DNA of 16,127 bases from Collybiopsis luxurians FD-317 M1 (GCA_000827265.1 KN834831.1:1-16127); one strand, 5' to 3'; counted from the first letter of the stretch, positions 1 to 8,700 are shown. Translations and numbers: made by a program. Notes: generated by a model from the letters alone, not told the origin.

Positions 1-206
1 GCAAAAATGTGGACACCTGTTTTCACGCCTCATGCGTTTGCATGCAAATAGGACCAAACAGACCCCTAATCCTTATATGTCTAGAGAGAGTCTAGTAGAA
101 TACTCAATCTGTTGACACTACGAGTTACAAACAATCTATTATACAAGTTATTATTACCAAACCAAAACTTGTTGTGATCTCAATCATTGCTGCTTTAGTT
201 ACCTGA
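1..206 (+). repeat. Left terminal inverted repeat
   Basis: Base i here pairs with base 15902-i. Over the first 200 bases the only mismatch is at 121 (C here, T in the other copy read inward), a CpG-to-TpG type change. A second transition is at 201 (A versus G), and similarity fades after 206. The repeat contains a 12-bp perfect palindrome TTTGCATGCAAA at 37-48 and a shorter inverted motif CTAGAGAGAGTCTAG near 81-95. Copia reverse transcriptase sequence begins within about 8 bp of the inner edge. The outer edge coincides with the window start and may be incomplete. Confidence 0.96.
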
Positions 207-1545
207 TCTTTAACAGATATGACTATGATGAAACTTTCTCTCCTACACTAAAATTAGCTGTTCTTGCTCTCACTGCTATTGAGGATCTTAAATTATAAAG
301 TGTGGATATTTCTTCAGCATTTCTAAATGGCAATCTGAAGGAAGAGGTATATATGGAACTATCAGAGGGCTTCCAGAATAAAGATGCTGATTATGTTTGG
401 CATCTTTAAAAGTCTCTCTATGGTCTCAAACAAGCAGGTCAAGAATAGCACAAGAAGCTTTACCAAACTCTCCCTTTACATATAAATTTCATACAGGTAC
501 AATGCAAATATAGTCTGGGTTTATTAATGAAGCAATTCTTGTATCATTAATCCTGTTTTCATAGATGACATGATTATTTCTACAAAATCCTCAGATGAAG
601 CACAATAAATCATCAAAGAACTCAGGCTTTACTTCAAATTTAAAAATCTTGGCCCTACTTTCTTTCTACTTAGCATAGAAGTTACTCATAACCACTCTAA
701 TTATATCCTCACCATATCTCAATGCCAGTATGTGGTGAACCTCCTAGAGTGTTGGAATGTCTGAATGTAATCTTGTCTCAATGCTGCTTAATTCAGGTGT
801 GAAACTCTTATTAAAGAAATCACCCAACACTCCTCAGGAATATACTTAGATGTGACATTTCATATTTGAATATTTTTAGTGCTGTTTTTTATCTTGCACT
901 TGCAACACATCCTAATATTGCATATGCAGTCAGTGTTCTCTTTCAATGCAGTAAAAATCCTGGATGGGCTCATTGAGCTGCACTCAAAAGACTCTTCTAT
1001 TATTTTAAGAAAACTATGAATTATTGTATTCAATATTTTGAACAAGATATGGGTGAGAATGATGAAACTCTTTATCAGTCATATTCAGATGCTGATTATA
1101 GCAGAAATCCTGACAATGGTCAATCTACCAGTAGATACATTGTCAAAATGGGAGGGGGTGCAGTCAGCTGGTCAAGCAAACTTCAAAATTTTATTACATT
1201 ATCTACAACTGAAGCTGAATATATTGCATCAGTTTCTGCTGGCCAAGAAATCATATGGTTAAGGAATTTATTCACTGAATTTGGATACTCACAATCATAT
1301 TTGTTGCCTCTTTCTATTAATAATCAGTCATTTCTATCAGTTGCCTGCAATCCTGACCATCATGGGTGTGTCAAGCATCTTGATTTATGATTCTACTGGC
1401 TTAAAGATGAGGTTGCAAAGAGGAGTATTCAAATTGAATATTCTGATTGATGAAATGCCAGCTGATTTCCTTATGAAATATTTATTTAGCTACAGAGAAA
1501 TTTCAGAAGATGGTTCATTTATTAGGTTTACATTCTACTAACTTA
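207..1545 (+). pseudogene. Ty1/copia reverse transcriptase and RNase H, 5'-truncated and mutated
   Basis: This is the 3' part of a copia pol gene. In order, the frames show DYDETFSP (about 217-243), VDISSAFLNGNLKEEVYM (about 302-355), KSLYGLKQA (about 411-437), FIDDMIIST near 560-587 (the reverse transcriptase DD motif region), LALATHP near 895-915, and the RNase H part at 1016-1390 with YSDADYS, GGAVSWSSKLQ and STTEAEYIA. KHLDL, then WLKDEV, then EMPADF follow in two frames up to the polypurine tract. TAA replaces a likely CAA before KSLYG and TAG replaces a likely TGG after KQAGQE. At least one frameshift lies near 1430. The integrase and the start of reverse transcriptase are missing, because the reading begins right at the TIR. 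It is inactive. Confidence 0.93.
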
Positions 1546-1559
1546 TAATACCTTTTGTT

Positions 1560-1569
1560 CAAGGGGGAG
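1560..1569 (+). other. Copia polypurine tract
   Basis: The sequence CAAGGGGGAG lies immediately before TGTTGCAG, the expected start of an LTR. It follows the end of the RNase H remnant, as expected for the plus-strand primer site of a copia element. Confidence 0.8.
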
Positions 1570-1924
1570 TGTTGCAGTACAATATGAACTTAGGTATTTT
1601 GAGTACTTACAAATTATATTAGCTTACTTAATTAGAACATTAGTACAAAACACAAAGGTCAAGTTCTCTAGTTATTGACCTTCATATTCAGATATGTCTA
1701 CTTACAACTTTATAATTTTAGCTATTGACCTTTGTATTCAGTGCTGTGTATGACAGAGGCTTTCTAGGATTTGGGAGATACCAGTTCATTTTCATTGTCA
1801 GTTCTTTGGACTCTGTGTGAACTGGTTATATTTTTTTTTATTGTCTATCAAAGATAAAAATATCTATAATAACTCTATTTTTTACAGGAAGGAGTTATTC
1901 CAGAACTAATATTGCAATCTTCAT
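1570..1924 (+). repeat. Single copia LTR (3' border approximate)
   Basis: It starts TGTTGCAGTACAAT directly after the polypurine tract and ends before a primer-binding-site-like sequence at 1939. The 3' border is a guess: possible CA ends lie at about 1923-1924. It is AT-rich and holds an imperfect 22-bp direct repeat (1670-1691 and 1720-1741, 19 of 22 bases identical). No second copy is visible in the window, so this one LTR serves as the 3' LTR of the upstream pol fragment and the 5' LTR of the downstream gag. Confidence 0.75.
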
Positions 1925-1938
1925 CAATTGTCTAAAGC

Positions 1939-1946
1939 TGGTATCA
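1939..1946 (+). other. Primer-binding-site-like sequence
   Basis: TGGTATCA matches the start of the usual initiator-tRNA-Met primer-binding site of copia elements (TGGTATCAGAGC), then diverges. It sits about 15 bp past the likely LTR end and upstream of gag. Confidence 0.6.
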
Positions 1947-2511
1947 TTCTGTATCTACCTATGGAAGGTAGTTCATTGTTTTTTAGTAAGCTTTTATCAT
2001 TTTTTTCTATTTATTTTAAAGAATTAAGCATCAATTTTTGGTTTTTTTGAATTTTTTAAAAATTTGACTAAATATGTTTATAAATTCATGCAACCATAGA
2101 GGGAGTCACATTTATAACAAGAAAGCTTTGAATTTCAATTTTAAAAGCTTAAATGATGTCTCTATCAGCCTTTCAGAATAGAATAAAGTCCCCACTTGCC
2201 TTAAGTCCCTTTCACACTGAATAAAAGGATTAATCTCTATTGGTGCTTACAATGCAGAAAAAGAAGATCATCTAATCTACTAAGCTTTCTATTGGCATTT
2301 GGAAATTTGTATGAATCAAACTTGAGCTTTGCTGAGTTTAATAGGAATGATCAGATTGGAGATGGATATATGATGGATATAAAATGATCATATCACTTGG
2401 ATAACAAAAGTCAATTGGGTTAAGACTTATATTGATGCATCTTGAGTTCATAACTTGAGGAAACATTTCTTTGACTGTTAAATTCTCTTTATAGAACCAA
2501 ATCAGCTCACA
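1947..2511 (+). other. Copia 5' leader, no gene seen
   Basis: AT-rich sequence with T-runs between the primer-binding site and the gag ATG. I see no supported coding stretch on either strand. Confidence 0.6.
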
Positions 2512-3090
2512 ATGTCTTCTACCTCTGCCATCATTCAAGTCCCCATGCTCAACAGTTCCAACTACACCACCTGAGAAGTTAGCATGAAGGCCTATCTCCA
2601 TTTCCAAGGTGTTTAGCAAATTGTTTCTGGAGACAAACCATACCTGGAAGATACATACTCTGAGTTTCCTCAACTTATTGGCACTGATGACAATGCTCAA
2701 ACTTGAATGGTTGTTACCAACACTACCTCTGAAGAATGACAAAAGAAACAAGCTGATTTGAACTATTATGACAATATGGCTTAAGGTGCCATTCAAATGT
2801 GCCTTTCCATTAATATATCCCTCATTATCATAAAGGATACTGCAGAATAAACCTGGGACTGCATTGCCAATGCCTATGGCAAACCAGGTGCAGCTGGGAA
2901 ATTCACAATTTTCTGTAAAGCCATCACATTCACTATCAGTGACAATATTGATCCCACTGGTCTCATTTCTACTCTAATGAATCTATTCAGTCATCTTGCT
3001 GAGATTGAAGTATCTTTTTCAGATCTCATTAAAGCCATGATTATTCTAGCAGCTCTTCCAGCTTCTTGGAATTCTTTCTGCACAACTTGT
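2512..3090 (+). pseudogene. gag: Ty1/copia gag, N-terminal and central part
   Basis: Reading from the ATG at 2512 gives a copia gag: NSSNYTT, MKAYLHFQG, then TWDCIANAYGKPGAAGKF and ALPASWNSF, which match the copia gag core (W-x-x-I-x-x-x-Y, and the later ALP-x-SW). Six in-frame stops fall where TGG or CAA is expected: after NYTT, HFQGV, NAQT and TSEE (TGG to TGA or TAG), and after DNMA and DTAE (CAA to TAA). All can be explained by C:G to T:A transitions, none in a CpG. The frame is lost near 3090, where the tRNA-like insertion begins. The open frame on the opposite strand at 2338-2796 is its shadow. Confidence 0.9.
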
Positions 3091-3121
3091 TAAAGGTATA
3101 CAAGTCAACTGATCAACCAAA

Positions 3122-3195
3122 GTGTCCAGACTGGGAATTGAACCCAGGACCTTCTGGTGAAATCCCAGATGCTCTAACTACTGAGCTATCTGGCC
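3122..3195 (-). tRNA. tRNA-like sequence, probably a tRNA-derived SINE head or dead tRNA copy
   Basis: Read on the minus strand it folds as a cloverleaf. The acceptor arm GGCCAGA/TCTGGAC has one G-A mismatch. The D arm is TAGCTCAGTAGTTAGAGCA, an A-box match. The anticodon stem TCTGG/CCAGA is perfect, the variable loop is AGGTC, and the T arm CTGGG-TTCAATT-CCCAG contains a B-box match, GGTTCAATTCC. The anticodon loop is GATTTCA: position 33 is A instead of the universal T, so no anticodon can be assigned with confidence (TTT by position). There is no T-run terminator just downstream. It interrupts copia gag, so it is an insertion rather than a resident tRNA gene. Confidence 0.7.
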
Positions 3196-3375
3196 ATGAG
3201 TACAACTGCAAGCTCAGACATCTAGTACTGCTAAAACATGCCCAACATATGGGACTTCACCTGAATACCCATTCAGGAATTTCTGCCTAGATCATACACT
3301 AGGACTTTCATAGCAGCACCTAGACCTGTTTCTCACTGATGTGTTAGATTACCCATATAATCTAACACAACCATG
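3196..3375. other. Unassigned inserted sequence between gag halves
   Basis: Copia homology stops at about 3090 and resumes at about 3376. Besides the tRNA-like unit this stretch holds no coding signal. It ends with a perfect hairpin: GTGTTAGATTA at 3341-3351, loop CCCATA, and TAATCTAACAC at 3358-3368. It could be the flank or leader of a SINE, or a second small insertion. Confidence 0.45.
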
Positions 3376-4280
3376 TTAGCCCAACAAGATATTACTCCCA
3401 CTGACATTATTTCTTATATAGCTGATGAATATTACTGATGAAAGTCTGGCAATTTTTTGGCACTTGCTGCACAAATCACTGGTGTCTAATGACCCAATGA
3501 TAATACTTCCAATTGGAACTCTTAAAAGAGATGGAAAAGTCCCAAAAATGTGCCCTCTGGGCAGCAATCTTCTCAGGAAAATTCTCTTTCCAATAGGAAT
3601 AAACCAAAGAAGACTCATTGTGGCAGCAAGAGAAATTATGAGAAGAAAAAGCAGTAAAATGTACATGAATCTACTGCCAATACTTCATCTATTTTTATTG
3701 CTAACTTTGCCACTGCTCACATTTCTGCCATTCCTTCCACTTCTCCTCTTATCAAACCACCTGTTGGTTGAACTCCTCTTAAAGGTGTCTCCAAAACCAA
3801 ACTAGAATTTGTTCAAGGATTCTCTAAGGAACCTTATGATCCTATTCTGGCTAATATGAAAAGGAAGAAGAAGAGATCAATTTGTTGGCTGAAGAATTAG
3901 CCATACACCTTGACAATTTTTACAACTCTTATCTTGTCGATGAGCATGGTAATGACTTGGGAGATACCTATATGAATAACATGGATGAAAAAGAATATGG
4001 TTCTGGCAATAACAAACTTATTTTTTGGCAAGTAGCACTCTCTAAATTAAGAGAAAATTACTAATCAGTTGCACTGTACTAAACAGATATTCTCTAAACT
4101 ATGTGCCCAACATTCAAAATCCTCAGTATTTTCTCATTTGGACTTCTCAAAATATACCATAGTATCTGATATGAACTCTGTAAATACAAATAAATATGTT
4201 TCTGCTTCTCCACTTGATGTGGACAATAACATTTATTTGCAAAATGTGCACTGTTTAAATAAGAATGCTAACAATAGTTA
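3376..4280 (+). pseudogene. gag: Copia gag C-terminal part with degraded zinc knuckle, and linker to protease
   Basis: The frame starting at 3376 reads LAQQDITPTDIISYIADEYY, then FLALAAQITGV, then NRNKPKKTHCGSKRNYEKKK (about 3594-3653), the position and composition of the gag zinc knuckle but without a complete CCHC set. Ser/Thr-rich sequence follows to LVKGVSKTK-like text near 3800, then acidic stretches at 3882-4064 and 4069-4290. Several stops (TGA, TAA) and at least one frame change occur. It is non-functional. Confidence 0.75.
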
Positions 4281-4505
4281 TGGCTCTTAGATTCTGGAGC
4301 TTCTGGACATTTTACACCACATATAGAAGATTTTGCTGACTGTAAAAAATTCCCTGATCCTATTCCTGTACAAACTGCCAATAAAAATTCAAAAGTTTTC
4401 ATACTTGATGCCAGTACTGTATTCATTATTCATGACAATGGACTTGGAACAACTCAAATGACTAAGTTATATCCAGTGTATTACCAACCACCACCTGTCA
4501 GTCCC
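4281..4505 (+). pseudogene. Copia aspartic protease fragment
   Basis: WLLDSGASGHFTP at 4281-4319 is the copia protease active-site motif (D-S/T-G-A-S-x-H). It is followed by PIPVQTANKNSKVF and a segment ending YPVYYQPPPVSP that corresponds to the L-x-x-V-x-Y-x-P region. This frame stays open past the active site, then copia similarity ends near 4505. Integrase and the first part of reverse transcriptase are missing, so this fragment and the one at 207-1545 do not overlap. Confidence 0.88.
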
Positions 4506-4809
4506 AATTATAAGTATATATATAAACACTGCCATCCCATACTAGTATAGGCTATACATATATTGTTAGTGCAATTTCCTTATATATCATTAAAAACTAT
4601 TAAATGCCCTAACATATGACTAAACCTCTGAACCCTCCAAGGGTCCAGAGGGTGTTTGGGCACTACAGAGACCACTCTAGGCACTACAGAAGAATCCTGG
4701 GTGCTTATCTCATGATTTTCCATTTTCAGCAAACAATTAAAGTGACTATAAAACACATACTGAATGTAGCTACTAGTGTACAGAAAGTGTCAGAATGAAA
4801 ACTTGAGAA
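4506..4809. other. No gene seen
   Basis: AT-rich junction between the copia remnant and the 3' end of the minus-strand gene. It contains a TATATATA run near 4516-4524 and two short GGCACTACAGA-like direct repeats (about 4659 and 4680). The open frame at 4616-4798 has no coding character that I can support. Confidence 0.5.
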
Positions 4810-5834
4810 TTACAGCATATTGTCCATGGTAACAGTGTATATTGACTCCAGCAAAGATGGAAAAACATCCTCCCAGTCCTCCTCATTCATGGGGTAAAGA
4901 AGGAACTGGGCTTATCCCCAGATCCCAGTTGAAGGTCCCAGTGATCTTGCACTTTGTGCAACCCATGTGGCTCTTGGGGATCAATCGGCTCTCCCTGCAT
5001 GGCCACAGCTTCCTCCGGCAACAGAATGTGCCACTTGAGTGAATTGCTGTAATTTCAAAGAGTCTTGATGCATTTTCAAGCTTTGGCGACTGAGAATCCC
5101 TTGGGCATCTTGGTAGTTAAAAAGTCTGGCCCAAATAATTGCGAGACTTCCTGTTTGTGCTTTTCCAACTGTTTGTGTGCCCTAAGCTGCTGTTTGCTGG
5201 CAGCGTCAATGAGTCCACAGATAGTCGCTCCCCACCAGTCTATGACCATCTTGGGGACCATCTGCGAACCCCCCATAATCTCATTGCCCAACATTGAAGG
5301 TAGAAGCACCGAGAGCATAGAATCCCAAGCATGCTCAGAGATTGACCCCCCCTTTTTAATCATAATGGCTTTAATTGAGACCCCCTCTGATTTCAAATAT
5401 TCCTGTATCTGAATACTTCATAAGCTGATTGTTTGGTGGGTCTCTCAGAACACACCTACCAGTCCATCGAAACATGAGTCCCACTTCTCCTGTTGGGCAA
5501 GTTTGAGTATGTCATAGACTTCATTATCTCTCCAGTCCCATTTATCAACACTTGTTTTCTGAGTCACTTTGACCAACTGACCCAGTTTGAGTTGGATGGC
5601 CTTCCATCGGGAACCCCATCATGCCTGATACTCCGGTGGACACTCTGGCACCCAGAAGGGGACAATGTTATGAGCAGACAAGGCACAGCTCATAGGTGCT
5701 TGCTGGATATAAAGCTTTTTCTCATCCTCAACCCATATGGTGGTATCTGACATGAGATCAGGGAGACTAAACAGGAGCCTGTAAAAATGGGATAATTTAT
5801 GTGAAGTGGAGCTGTGATTGGTTGTGGGCATGGT
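4810..5834 (-). pseudogene. Gene A: unrecognised fungal protein gene broken by TGA codons and one frameshift
   Basis: One minus-strand frame runs from at least 5831 to about 4893, broken only by five TGA codons (5619-5621, 5445-5447, 5418-5420, 5076-5078, 5055-5057), with no TAA or TAG. A shift of one base near 4895 then leads into MNEEDWEDVFPSLLE and a TAA at 4810-4812. A plausible ATG is at 5751-5753 (MSDTTIWVEDEKK), or the start lies in an earlier exon spliced at the acceptor TTTTTACAG ending at 5779. From that ATG the product would be about 310 residues. Visible pieces are WDWRDNEVYDILKLAQQEK, SISEHAWDSMLSVLLP, WWGATICGLIDAASKQQL (amphipathic or buried helix), and a charged helix RAHKQLEKHKQEVSQLFGP. 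I recognise no domain. It is probably a fungal lineage-specific protein; not functional here. Confidence 0.72.
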
Positions 5835-6231
5835 GTAGTTTATGGCTAAAAAAATTTACCCCTCATGTCACGCTCACAATACTTCTTTGTTTTGATGAAC
5901 ATACTGTCTAAGGTAGAAAAAAATTATGAAATGGAAAACTATGCAAAAATAACCAGATTACAGCTACTTAGATGCTCGCTTATCTCAAAATCTCAAAAGC
6001 AGTGGTGCGAACTCAGAGTACTACTAAGAGTCAGGAAGAGATGATGGTGGTAAGAGGTTAAGAGAGGGAATTAAGCGAGGGAACAAACAACAGTCTGTTT
6101 GTACAGCTATACAGTTCATTCCCATGGGTCACTTATGGTCATACAAGCCACATCACGAGATGAGTATGTCGCTGGCCAAGAATGGACAGCATGGATGGTA
6201 CAGTAAAAATTCCGGTCAAGTGAGCAGAATG
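5835..6231. other. Upstream region of gene A, no gene seen
   Basis: No coding stretch on either strand. It lies between the likely 5' end of gene A and the satellite array, so it would hold the promoter of gene A, but I see no clear TATA box. Confidence 0.45.
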
Positions 6232-6570
6232 AATGCGGCTGAAAATTTCAGCCATGTTCAAACAAGTCCCTTGTAATCAAGTGAACAGATTGAATGCAGC
6301 TGAAAATTTCAGCCGTGCTCAAACGAGTCCCTTGTGATTGAGTGAATGCGGCTGAAAATTTCAGCCGTGTTCAAATGAGTCCCTTGTAATCAAGTGAACA
6401 GATTGAATGCGGCTGAAAATTTCAGCTGTGCTCAAATGAGTCCCTTGTGATTGAGTGAATACGGCTGAAAATTTCAGCCGTGCTCAAATGAGTCCCTTGT
6501 AATCGAGTGAACAGACTGAATGCAGCTGAAAATTTCAGCCATGTTCATACAAGTCCCTCGCACTCAGTAC
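6232..6570 (+). repeat. Tandem array A: alternating 61-bp and 52-bp units around a palindrome
   Basis: The units start at 6232 (61 bp), 6293 (52), 6345 (61), 6406 (52), 6458 (61) and 6519 (diverging by about 6570). The long-short pair makes a 113-bp higher-order unit present two and a half to three times. Each unit opens with AATGCGGCTGAAAATTTCAG, whose core CGGCTGAAAATTTCAGCCG has 9-bp perfect arms around one central A. The long unit carries an extra AACAGATTG. Units differ mostly by CG versus TG/CA changes, for example GCCGTGCTCAAACGAG versus GCCATGTTCAAACAAG. Confidence 0.95.
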
Positions 6571-6981
6571 CAAGTTGAGCACAAATTTGGCTTGTAACCA
6601 GTTGTATACCAAGTGTCTCATTCATGCACAGCTGAAATTTTTTGATCATACCCTTCTTGTTGGCAAAATTCTGTCTGTTTTCTTTACTAATGATGTCACA
6701 ACACATGCAAATCTAGTGTACTTGATAATTGACTTGTGCATTTTTATACCAATCTTTCAGCTGTGAACAATAATCCAATAGCTTTTCATTGTTGCTGGCA
6801 TAAAAAGGGTTTGTTCCTTGATACAAAACTATGCCTCAATGCTCCAATTTACCACTGGATTCATGCACGGCCCAAAGGAATTTATCCTTGTATCCCACAA
6901 GATTGGTCAATTGTTTGAAGCTCATAATCTTGAACTCTATGAGCCAATTACAGGTACAGACAAGTTTGACTAATCTTGATG
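6571..6981. other. Coding-like debris, strand uncertain
   Basis: On the plus strand, a frame at about 6782-6970 reads SLIQNYASMLQFTTGF, KEFILVSHKIGQLFEAH and LELYEPITGTDKFD after an acceptor-like TCTTTCAG at about 6763. On the minus strand the frame of gene B, past its TAA at 6982, reads PILWDTRINSFGPCMNPVV and EQTLFMPATMKSYWIIV but with many TAG, TAA and TGA codons. Both cannot be real over the same bases. The plus-strand reading is cleaner. I recognise neither. Confidence 0.35.
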
Positions 6982-7272
6982 TTACACAGAATGACGGTGT
7001 TGTGAGCCTGGACCTGTAGTAGCTCAGAACAGCTGGCTTGCTGGAAGCAGTTGACTGTTTGAGCCTGGGTGACTGTTTTGATGGAGGGGTCTATCAACTG
7101 TAGACAACAATGAAAATCTCAAAGAGGTTATAGTCTCAACCATAAACATGATCGGGATGATGTTCTTACCACTATTGGTACTCTGTTTGGTGCCTGAGGT
7201 AGAAAGAACCACAGTGACAATATTGTAAGTCTGGTTTTTTTCAGTAGCACTTGCGAGATGGGCGAGTAAGAG

Positions 7273-7319
7273 CTAAAAACAAATGAGCATTGGGGACAAT
7301 GTTAAACACATCGACTCAC
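7273..7319 (-). other. Intron 2 of gene B
   Basis: Donor GTGAGT, branch-like GCTCAT and acceptor GTTTTTAG; 47 nt, a normal length for basidiomycete introns. It lies between codons (phase 0), joining AYKCKE to LLAHLASAT. Confidence 0.7.
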
Positions 7320-7420
7320 CTCTTTGCATTTGTATGCAGGTCACTCAAAAACCCATGAACACATAGGGGTGGCCTTGGTCTTAGGGGGAGCAACTGCAGC
7401 AGGGATGGGAGCAGAGCTGG

Positions 7421-7478
7421 CTATGGGTGTGATCTCACTTTGAATAATGAGTAACTTGATCAACAAGGGGTTACTCAC
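7421..7478 (-). other. Intron 1 of gene B
   Basis: Donor GTGAGT, branch-like TTACTCAT and acceptor CCCATAG; 58 nt. Splicing joins codon phase 1 to phase 1 and removes a TAA, giving a continuous frame from LVDLWQ into SSAPIPAAV. Confidence 0.7.
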
Positions 7479-8159
7479 ATTGCCAAAGGTCAACCAATAT
7501 CTCTTTTTTCTTATTATCAGCTTTCACCCAGTGCATTTGAAATGCAGTTCAATCTGAAAACTTGAGAATTAGGCTTGAACGGCTGTTCCTCTGTGGGAGT
7601 ATCAATTCAGCACCTCAGAGCAGGATCAACACTTCTGCCCCCAGAACAAAGATTACATTGCATAGGTACAAGCATCTGGAGCAGTTTTTCCCAAACATAA
7701 TCTCCAGAAGTCTGTCACCCTTTGATTGCTTAAGCTCAAGCTCGAGGTGCACTTGATCTGATTCGCTGGGAAAGATTCCAGTAATGATGCCCCCAATGAA
7801 GCCCAATGTGTCGAGAAGTTTAGGACTGGCTAGTATGGAAGAAGGAGAGCAATAGACACCCTGGTTGCAGAATACACCTTCACAAGACACAGTATCAACT
7901 TGCTTGGCCAGGAGCTGGTTGGCAGATTTTGAAACCTTGGAGTTGCCAATCTGGACCTGCACACTATCTTGGCCAAGCAATATCATGTAGATGTGAATCT
8001 CTTCCATCTCCATGTATCTGAATTTGCATAGCAGACTATTGCAAAAACTGCAATACTTGCATTGAAATTGGACCTTAATTGTCCATTGTCTGAGCAAGAT
8101 CCAGAGACCAGGGATGAAGCTCAGACACAGGTAGATGGTGTATTTATATGATCTAACAA

Positions 8160-8700
8160 TCTCTGATGTCTTTTAGATTGAGGTGGAGATTTCTCAATTC
8201 AAAATTATGAGGGTCATTGGAAAGCTAATATTCTACTCTGAGATCAACTCAAGAGCATGAGAGATACTAACAATAAGAAGAAGAGAAATGAAGGGAATTA
8301 AAATTAGTACAATTAGTACAATTGCTGTGTTAGGACACAGAGTCATAATGAGTCACATCAATGGCATCAGTTGCATCAGTTAAATGCAAAGTCACATGAA
8401 TTTTTTACATTTAATGCAAATGAGTGAAAAGATAATTACTAGGCAAAAAGACAATTAGTGAAAAGACAAGCATTAGTGGTGCAGAATTTTTTATGACACT
8501 TTGACCTTTAAAAAGCAGAAATTTCCACCAAAATTATTCATCCCAAAATTACATCCAATAATTTGCAACAGGCTGCCTTCATACATTCATTGCTCCTTCT
8601 CATACATATTTCACCCACTCATTCCATGCCATGAACCTCGTATACAATCTGTCATGTGCATTCAGTTTATTTAGTCTCATTCACAATAATCTAACAAACA
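8160..8700. promoter_or_regulatory. Intergenic region between divergent genes B and D
   Basis: AT-rich, with no coding signal. On the minus strand CATATAAATACA at about 8140-8151 is a TATA-like box close to the start of gene B. Short direct repeats occur (ATTAGTACAATTAGTACAATT near 8305, and AGTGAAAAGA twice near 8424 and 8457). Near 8640 an ATG (MNL) is followed by GTATAC and, 66 nt on, by CTAACAAACATTTAG, which would fit a short first exon and intron of gene D. Confidence 0.45.

Larger units (their letters stand above)
6982..8097 (-). pseudogene. Gene B: unrecognised three-exon fungal gene broken by TGA codons
   Basis: Exon 1 is open from at least 8097 (TTG; no clear ATG, and the frame stays open to about 8172) down to 7479. 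It has a Cys-rich start (CKYCSFCNSLLCKF), then EIHIYMILLGQDSVQVQIG, CEGVFCNQGVYC and LDTLGFIGGIITGIF. Two introns restore the frame exactly: 7421-7478 (58 nt, GTGAGT..ATAG) and 7273-7319 (47 nt, GTGAGT..TTTTTAG). Exon 2 is Ala/Pro-rich (APIPAAVAPPKTKATP). Exon 3 reads EKNQTYNIVTVVLSTSG and ends at a TAA at 6982-6984. All premature stops are TGA (7615-7617, 7549-7551, 7341-7343, and near 7024). Phase-correct introns argue strongly that this strand is coding. The paired CxxC motifs could bind zinc, which is inference. No family recognised. Confidence 0.68.

Noticed and set aside
2338..2796. Long minus-strand open frame (152 codons)
   Set aside because: It is antisense to copia gag, whose motifs are clear on the plus strand.
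3066..3290. Plus-strand open frame containing DWELNPGPSG
   Set aside because: It is a translation through the tRNA-like unit, not a protein gene.
5065..5412. Plus-strand open frame of 115 codons
   Set aside because: It lies over gene A. The minus-strand frame continues beyond it on both sides with protein-like sequence.
4810..5834. In-frame TGA codons as evidence for TGA recoding (selenocysteine or a changed code)
   Set aside because: Gene A also has a frameshift, genes B and D have other stops and frameshifts, and TGA fits CGA decay. Basidiomycete nuclear genomes use the standard code.
7562..7756. Plus-strand open frame over gene B
   Set aside because: Gene B on the minus strand has phase-correct introns; this is its shadow.
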